Shown here: one piece after another, positions 59,952 to 64,000 of the stretch | How the letters are laid out: the number at the start of each line of letters is the position of its first letter | How positions within the stretch are numbered: the stretch's first letter is position 1 | Source: Actinomadura syzygii | Lineage (GTDB): Bacteria > Actinomycetota > Actinomycetes > Streptosporangiales > Streptosporangiaceae | Assembly (NCBI RefSeq): GCF_008085905.1 | Contig: NZ_VSFF01000006.1 | Location: forward strand, 186,001-250,000 | Length of the DNA: 64,000 bases | Direction of reading: 5' to 3' | Notes under the pieces: model-generated | The model's input: only the letters and a program-made list of their open reading frames with translations | The model's database searches: none | Told to the model about the DNA's origin: nothing | Program-made: the position numbers and the translations under genes

Positions 59952-61772
59952 ATGGACGTCATGGGAGATCTCGCCTTCACGGACCGGACGGATTTCGAGA
60001 ACGCGGAGCGCGGCCTGCTCGGGTCGCTGTCGCCGGGGGTGGTCAGGGACGCGGGCGGACGGGTCGTGTGGGACAACGACGTCTTCGCCTTCCTCGACGC
60101 CCCCTGCCCCGACACGGCGAACCCGTCCCTCTGGCGGCAGTCGCAGTTGTGCGCCAAGCAGGGCCTCTTCGAGGTGACGGACGGCATCTACCAGGTGCGG
60201 GGCCTGGACCTGTCGAACATGACGCTGGTCGAGGGCGAGCGCGGGGTGATCGTGATCGACCCGCTCGTGTCGGTGGAGACCGCCGCCGCCGCGCTCGGGC
60301 TGTACCGGGAGCATCGGGGCGACCGGCCGGTGACCGGGCTTGTCTACACCCATTCGCACGTCGACCATTTCGGCGGCGCGGAAGGCGTCATCGAGGCCGG
60401 GAATCCCGACGGGGTGCCGATCGTCGCGCCCGCCGGATTCGTGGAGAACGCCGTCGCGGAGAACGTGTACGCCGGGACGGCCATGGCCCGCCGGGGCATG
60501 TACCACACGGGCGTCCTGCTGGATCGGGGCCCGGACGGAATGGTCGGCACCGGTCTCGGCCAGACCGCGTCGTCGGGGCGCGTCTCGCTCATCCCGCCGA
60601 ACACGCACATCACCCGCACCGGGCAGGAGGAAGTCCTGGACGGCGTGCGAATCGTGTTCCAGTTGACGCCGGGAACCGAAGCCCCGGCGGAGATGAACTT
60701 CCATTTCCCGGAACGGCGCGCCCTGTGCATGGCGGAGAACGCCACGCACAACCTCCACAACATCCTGACTCTGCGCGGTGCGCTCGTCCGCGACGCGCGG
60801 GTGTGGGCGCGCTACCTGGACGAGGCGATCACGCTGTTCGCCGACTCCAGCGATGTGGCGTTCGCGTCCCACCATTGGCCGATCTGGGGACGCGACGCCA
60901 TCGTCGCCTTCCTGTCGCAGCAGCGGGACCTCTACGCCTACCTGCACGATCAGACGCTCCGCCTGCTCAACCAGGGCCACACCGGCATCGAGGTCGCGGA
61001 GATGATGGAGCTGCCGCCCGCGCTGTCCAACGCCTGGCACGCCCGCGGCTACTACGGCTCGGTGAGCCACAACGTGAAGGCGATCTACCAGCGCTACATG
61101 GGCTGGTTCGACGGCAATCCCGCGCACCTCTGGGAGCATCCGCCGGTCGAGAACGCGAAGCGGTACGTGGAATGCATGGGCGGGGCGTCCAAGGTGATGT
61201 CGATGGCCCGCGACTACGCCGGCCAGGGCGATCTGCGGTTCGCCGCGACCCTTTACAACCATGTCGTTTTCGCCGACCCGGACAACGCCGACGCCAAGTC
61301 CGGGCTCGCCGACGTCTACCAGCGGCTCGGCCGGGGCGCGGAGAACGGGACGTGGCGCAATTTCTATATGACCGGGGCGATGGAACTGCGCGAGGGAATC
61401 AAGCCGGTCCCGATGAGCATCTCCGGCGGGATGACCGCCGGGCTGACGGTCGAGCAGGTCTTCGACTCGATGGCGATCCGCGTGAACGGCCCCAAGGCGT
61501 GGGACGAGCGCGTCACCATCGACTGGGACTTCAGCGACACCCGCGAGCGGTACCGGATGATGCTGTCCAACGGCGTCCTCATCCATCGGCGGGTGACCGG
61601 CGAACCCGACGGCGCCGATCTGACGCTCACGCTCGCCCGTCCGCAGTTGTTCGCGCTGATAGCGGGGAAAGGCTCGGAAGGCATCACCAGTTCCGGTGAC
61701 GCGGGGGCGCTGCGCAGGCTGCTGGCCGTCATGGACGCGCCCGAGCCCGACTTCCCGATCGTCACCCCCTGA
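59952..61772 (+). CDS. Alkyl sulfatase of the SdsA1/metallo-beta-lactamase family
   Basis: 606 residues from ATG 59952. The metallo-beta-lactamase site is THSHVDHFGG (about 134-143, H-x-H-x-D-H), with ENATHNLHN near 262 and a late His in SHHWPIWG near 312, giving a binuclear zinc centre. Then comes the alkylsulfatase dimerisation region (HARGYYGSVSHNVKAIYQRYMGWFDGNP, about 360-390) and a C-terminal SCP2-like domain (about 480-600). It hydrolyses long-chain alkyl sulfates, such as dodecyl sulfate, to alcohol and sulfate. No signal peptide is visible, unlike Pseudomonas SdsA1. The next gene starts 3 bp after the stop. Confidence 0.93.
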   Translation: MDVMGDLAFTDRTDFENAERGLLGSLSPGVVRDAGGRVVWDNDVFAFLDAPCPDTANPSLWRQSQLCAKQGLFEVTDGIYQVRGLDLSNMTLVEGERGVIVIDPLVSVETAAAALGLYREHRGDRPVTGLVYTHSHVDHFGGAEGVIEAGNPDGVPIVAPAGFVENAVAENVYAGTAMARRGMYHTGVLLDRGPDGMVGTGLGQTASSGRVSLIPPNTHITRTGQEEVLDGVRIVFQLTPGTEAPAEMNFHFPERRALCMAENATHNLHNILTLRGALVRDARVWARYLDEAITLFADSSDVAFASHHWPIWGRDAIVAFLSQQRDLYAYLHDQTLRLLNQGHTGIEVAEMMELPPALSNAWHARGYYGSVSHNVKAIYQRYMGWFDGNPAHLWEHPPVENAKRYVECMGGASKVMSMARDYAGQGDLRFAATLYNHVVFADPDNADAKSGLADVYQRLGRGAENGTWRNFYMTGAMELREGIKPVPMSISGGMTAGLTVEQVFDSMAIRVNGPKAWDERVTIDWDFSDTRERYRMMLSNGVLIHRRVTGEPDGADLTLTLARPQLFALIAGKGSEGITSSGDAGALRRLLAVMDAPEPDFPIVTP

Positions 61773-61774
61773 CC

Positions 61775-62455
61775 GTGGGCGAGGTCATCGGAGACCTGCT
61801 CCCCCTCGCCGTCGGGGTGGCGATCAGCCCGATCCCGATCATCGCGGTGATCCTGATGCTGCTGGCGCCCCGGGCCCGCGACGCGGGCCTCGGGTTCCTC
61901 GGCGGGTGGGTGGCCGGGATCGTGGTCGCCACGACGGTGCTGGTGGTGATCGCGAACGCGATCGGCATGACGGACACGTCCGGGCAGCCCAAGACGCCGG
62001 TGTCGTGGATCAAGCTGCTGCTGGGCGTGCTCGTGCTGACGCTGGCCGCCAAGCAGTGGACCGCGCGTCCCGGACCGGGCGCGCCCGCCGAGCTGCCCGC
62101 CTGGATGAAGGCGATCGACAGGCTGACCCCCGTGAGATCCGCGTCGCTGGGGGTTCTGCTGTCGGCGGTGAACCCGAAGAACCTGGTCATGTGCGCCGCC
62201 GCCGGAATAGCCATCGCGCAGGGCGAGCTGAGCATCGGCGGCGAGGTCGTCGCGGTCGCCGTCTTCACCGTCATCGCGGCGTGCACGGTCGCGATTCCCG
62301 TGGCCGTCTACGTCACCGACGCCGAACGGATGCGCGGGCCTCTGGACTCGCTGAGAGCGTGGCTGGAGCAGAACAACGGCACGGTGATGTTCGTCCTGCT
62401 GCTGGTGATCGGGGTCGTCCTGGTCGGGAAGGGCCTCTCCGGCCTCATCGGCTGA
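61775..62455 (+). CDS. GAP/Sap-family (LysE-like) membrane protein
   Basis: 226 residues from GTG 61775, three bases after the sulfatase stop. Six hydrophobic helices. The N-terminal LLPLAVGVAISPIPIIAVILMLL and the middle LGVLLSAVNPKNLVMCAAAG are typical of Sap/GAP proteins, which in mycobacteria help move glycolipids and sulfolipids to the surface. Coupling with the alkylsulfatase suggests handling of sulfated or lipid-like compounds, for example efflux of the product alcohol. That is inference from adjacency. Confidence 0.82.
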   Translation: MGEVIGDLLPLAVGVAISPIPIIAVILMLLAPRARDAGLGFLGGWVAGIVVATTVLVVIANAIGMTDTSGQPKTPVSWIKLLLGVLVLTLAAKQWTARPGPGAPAELPAWMKAIDRLTPVRSASLGVLLSAVNPKNLVMCAAAGIAIAQGELSIGGEVVAVAVFTVIAACTVAIPVAVYVTDAERMRGPLDSLRAWLEQNNGTVMFVLLLVIGVVLVGKGLSGLIG

Positions 62456-62470
62456 CCGGCACGTTCCCGG

Positions 62471-62710
62471 TCAGCCGCGGCGGTTCCGGTAGTGGTGGAC
62501 GATGAGGCACGTCGCGCAGGCCATCGTGGCCAGCCCGAACGCCGTGTCGACGACCATGTTCGCGTCGAGCCTCGACAGGACCATGTCGGCCGCGGCGAAG
62601 AACACGAGGAGCACCCACAGCACCGGCCGCACGGCCCTGCTCCGCGCGCTCGGGGACGCCCCGCCGGCGGCCGGGGTGGTCGCCTCCGACCGACCGTGAG
62701 GATCATTCAT
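62471..62710 (-). CDS. Small two-helix membrane protein
   Basis: 79 residues from ATG 62710 (GGAG eight bases ahead, A-rich spacer). A polar Ala/Ser/Pro-rich start of 27 residues, two membrane helices (about 28-48, 52-72), and the end HHYRNRRG. A Cys lies in ACATCLIV. No family recognised. It is convergent with the Sap-like gene, 15 bp between stops. Coding is supported by the ribosome site and two clean helices of plausible hydrophobicity. Confidence 0.6.
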   Translation of the reverse strand: MNDPHGRSEATTPAAGGASPSARSRAVRPVLWVLLVFFAAADMVLSRLDANMVVDTAFGLATMACATCLIVHHYRNRRG

Positions 62711-62884
62711 CTTTTTTCTCCGAGTACGGGGTGACGATCGCCGCGAATCACTCTAGGAACTACGAACGCGGCGAACGATCCAGCCTTCCCGTCCACGTTG
62801 GTATAGCAGGCTGTACTCCTGCCCCGCCCTTCGGGCGATTTCCGACTTGTCGTCTTAAAGTCAGGGGGCGCGAGGAGGGTGCGG

Positions 62885-64000
62885 ATGGTGGCGGGCAGGC
62901 CGGAGCCGGCGGTTCCCCGGTATGCCGGGCATGGTCTCGTCATGCGCCGCGCCCGCGCCGTCCTCGACGCGCTGGAGCATCTCGTCGGCGGGCTCGGCAC
63001 CGCGCTGCTGGCGTTCGTCGCGATGGCGTGGGTCACCTCGGTCGCGGTGCTGTGCCTCGCCGGGGTCGGGCTGCTGCTCGCGCCGAGCGCGCTGCGCGGC
63101 GTCCGCGCGGTGGCGTCCCGGGAGCGGGCCCGGCTGTCCCGCTGGGGCCCGGAGATCATCGGGCCGGGGCCGGTGCCGTCCCGGCTCAGCGCCGCCCTCG
63201 CGGACCCGGCCGTCCCCCGCGAGCTGTGCTGGGTGCTCGGGCACGGGACGGCGGGCCTGCTGTTCAGCGCGGCCGCCATCACGATGCCGGTCGCGTCCGC
63301 GCAGGACATCACCTACCCGCTGTGGTGGCGGTTCCTGCCCGCGCAGAACCGCGAGCCCACCGGCGTGTTCTGGACGGTCCGCGACTTCTCCGACGCCCTG
63401 CCGGTCACCCTCCTCGGGATCGGGCTGGCGCTGGCGTTCGTCCTGCTCGGCCCGGGGATGGCCCGGTTGCAGGCGTGGCCGGGACGGCGGCTCCTCGCGC
63501 CCACCGACGACACCGACCTGTCCCTGCGGGTCGCGCAGCTGTCGGCGACCCGGGCCGCCGCGCTGGACGCGCACGCGACGGAGCTGCGGCGGATCGAGCG
63601 CTCGCTGCACGACGGCGCGCAGAACCGCCTCGTCGGCGTGACCGTGCTGCTCGGCGCGACCCGGCGCGCCCTGGCGCGCGACCCGGCGAGCGCGCCCGCG
63701 ATCCTGGAACGCGCGCAGGTGGCGGCCGAGGAGGCGCTGGCCGAGCTGCGCGCGGTGGTGCGCGGCATCCTGCCGCCCGTCCTGGACGACCGGGGCCTGA
63801 CCGGCGCGCTGACCGGGCTCGCGGCGAACTGCGGCGTGCCCTGCGAGGTGGACGTCGACATGCCGGGCCGGTGCGCGGCGTCGGTCGAGGCGACCGCGTA
63901 CTTCGTCACGGCGGAGGCGCTGACCAACGTGTCCCGGCACAGCCGGGCGCGGCACGCGCTGGTGACCGTCCGCCGCGACGGCCCGCGCCTGCGGCTGCGG
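62885..64000 (+). CDS. Sensor histidine kinase (HisKA_3), 3' end outside window
   Basis: About 372 residues are visible from ATG 62885, which has AGGAGG six bases ahead. A membrane sensor region (helices near 33-60, 120-140, 175-200) is followed by the phospho-acceptor helix ATELRRIERSLHDGAQNRLVGV (His near 241) and the start of the ATPase domain (AYFVTAEALTNVSRHSRARH). LHDGAQNRL is typical of a large actinobacterial kinase group with a putative sensor domain. A response regulator gene is expected just right of the window. It has no visible tie to the alkylsulfatase operon. Confidence 0.9.
   Translation, partial: MVAGRPEPAVPRYAGHGLVMRRARAVLDALEHLVGGLGTALLAFVAMAWVTSVAVLCLAGVGLLLAPSALRGVRAVASRERARLSRWGPEIIGPGPVPSRLSAALADPAVPRELCWVLGHGTAGLLFSAAAITMPVASAQDITYPLWWRFLPAQNREPTGVFWTVRDFSDALPVTLLGIGLALAFVLLGPGMARLQAWPGRRLLAPTDDTDLSLRVAQLSATRAAALDAHATELRRIERSLHDGAQNRLVGVTVLLGATRRALARDPASAPAILERAQVAAEEALAELRAVVRGILPPVLDDRGLTGALTGLAANCGVPCEVDVDMPGRCAASVEATAYFVTAEALTNVSRHSRARHALVTVRRDGPRLRLR

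Noticed and set aside
1..64000. Insertion sequences, prophage or integrative element
   Set aside because: No transposase, integrase, tRNA-linked attachment site or phage structural gene is visible on either strand.

Overview
The window is a very GC-rich (about 70%) stretch of chromosome from a filamentous actinomycete. Actinomadura or another member of the Streptosporangiales is my guess. The guess rests on codon bias, many GTG starts, giant LuxR (LAL) regulators, a DUF574-type methyltransferase, ECF42/DGPF and ECF41 sigma modules, and DrrAB-type exporters. I see no rRNA, tRNA, CRISPR array or insertion sequence. Genes are packed in short operons, many with 4-bp ATGA/GTGA overlaps, and are separated by strong perfect hairpins.

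Layout. 0-2.4 kb: dipeptide-type ABC permease (cut by the left edge) and its binding lipoprotein, divergent from a GntR/FCD regulator; the word GTATGAC recurs between them. 3.6-10 kb: a catabolic operon with a thiolase-fold protein, DUF35 partner, enoyl-CoA hydratase, dimeric alpha/beta-barrel protein, amidohydrolase and a double CaiB-type CoA transferase, facing an aldehyde dehydrogenase. 11.7-19.8 kb: a gutted DUF4386 gene, a LysR regulator, a DnaE-type polymerase with a TTG start, and pntAB transhydrogenase. 19.8-22.5 kb: a 911-residue membrane protein joining a degenerate NTPase-like part to an extracytoplasmic periplasmic-binding fold. 22.7-25.9 kb: WYL regulator/RidA and Old Yellow Enzyme/MerR pairs. 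26.1-33.7 kb: a second catabolic operon (PDC-hydrolase-like amidohydrolase, RraA-type aldolase, zinc alcohol dehydrogenase, NitT/TauT-type ABC importer, deacetylase-type amidohydrolase), reminiscent of the end of protocatechuate 4,5-cleavage but with no ring-cleavage gene here.

33.8-46.2 kb is regulatory: DGPF protein with ECF42 sigma factor, a DHFR-like reductase, an SDR, two adjacent 925-residue LAL regulators, an HSL-type esterase, a STAS antagonist, a shortened ECF41-type sigma factor and a DUF574 methyltransferase. A CCAGGGA/CCCTGG motif recurs in its intergenic spaces. 46.3-53 kb: a Sel1-repeat protein, a small Pycsar-effector-like membrane protein tail-to-tail with a cyclic-nucleotide-binding Crp regulator, a secreted HEETH protein, an NmrA-like/MerR pair and a secreted lipase. 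53-64 kb: a two-component system, ArsR/SRPBCC, a PLP lyase, TetR/DrrAB, an alkylsulfatase, a GAP/Sap-family membrane protein, and a second histidine kinase cut by the right edge.

The two most unusual items are the 911-residue receptor-like protein and the PycTM-like/Crp pair. The best regulatory leads are dyads beside their likely regulators: GntR, LysR, WYL, MerR, ArsR and TetR. All family calls come from reading motifs by eye; no database search was run.
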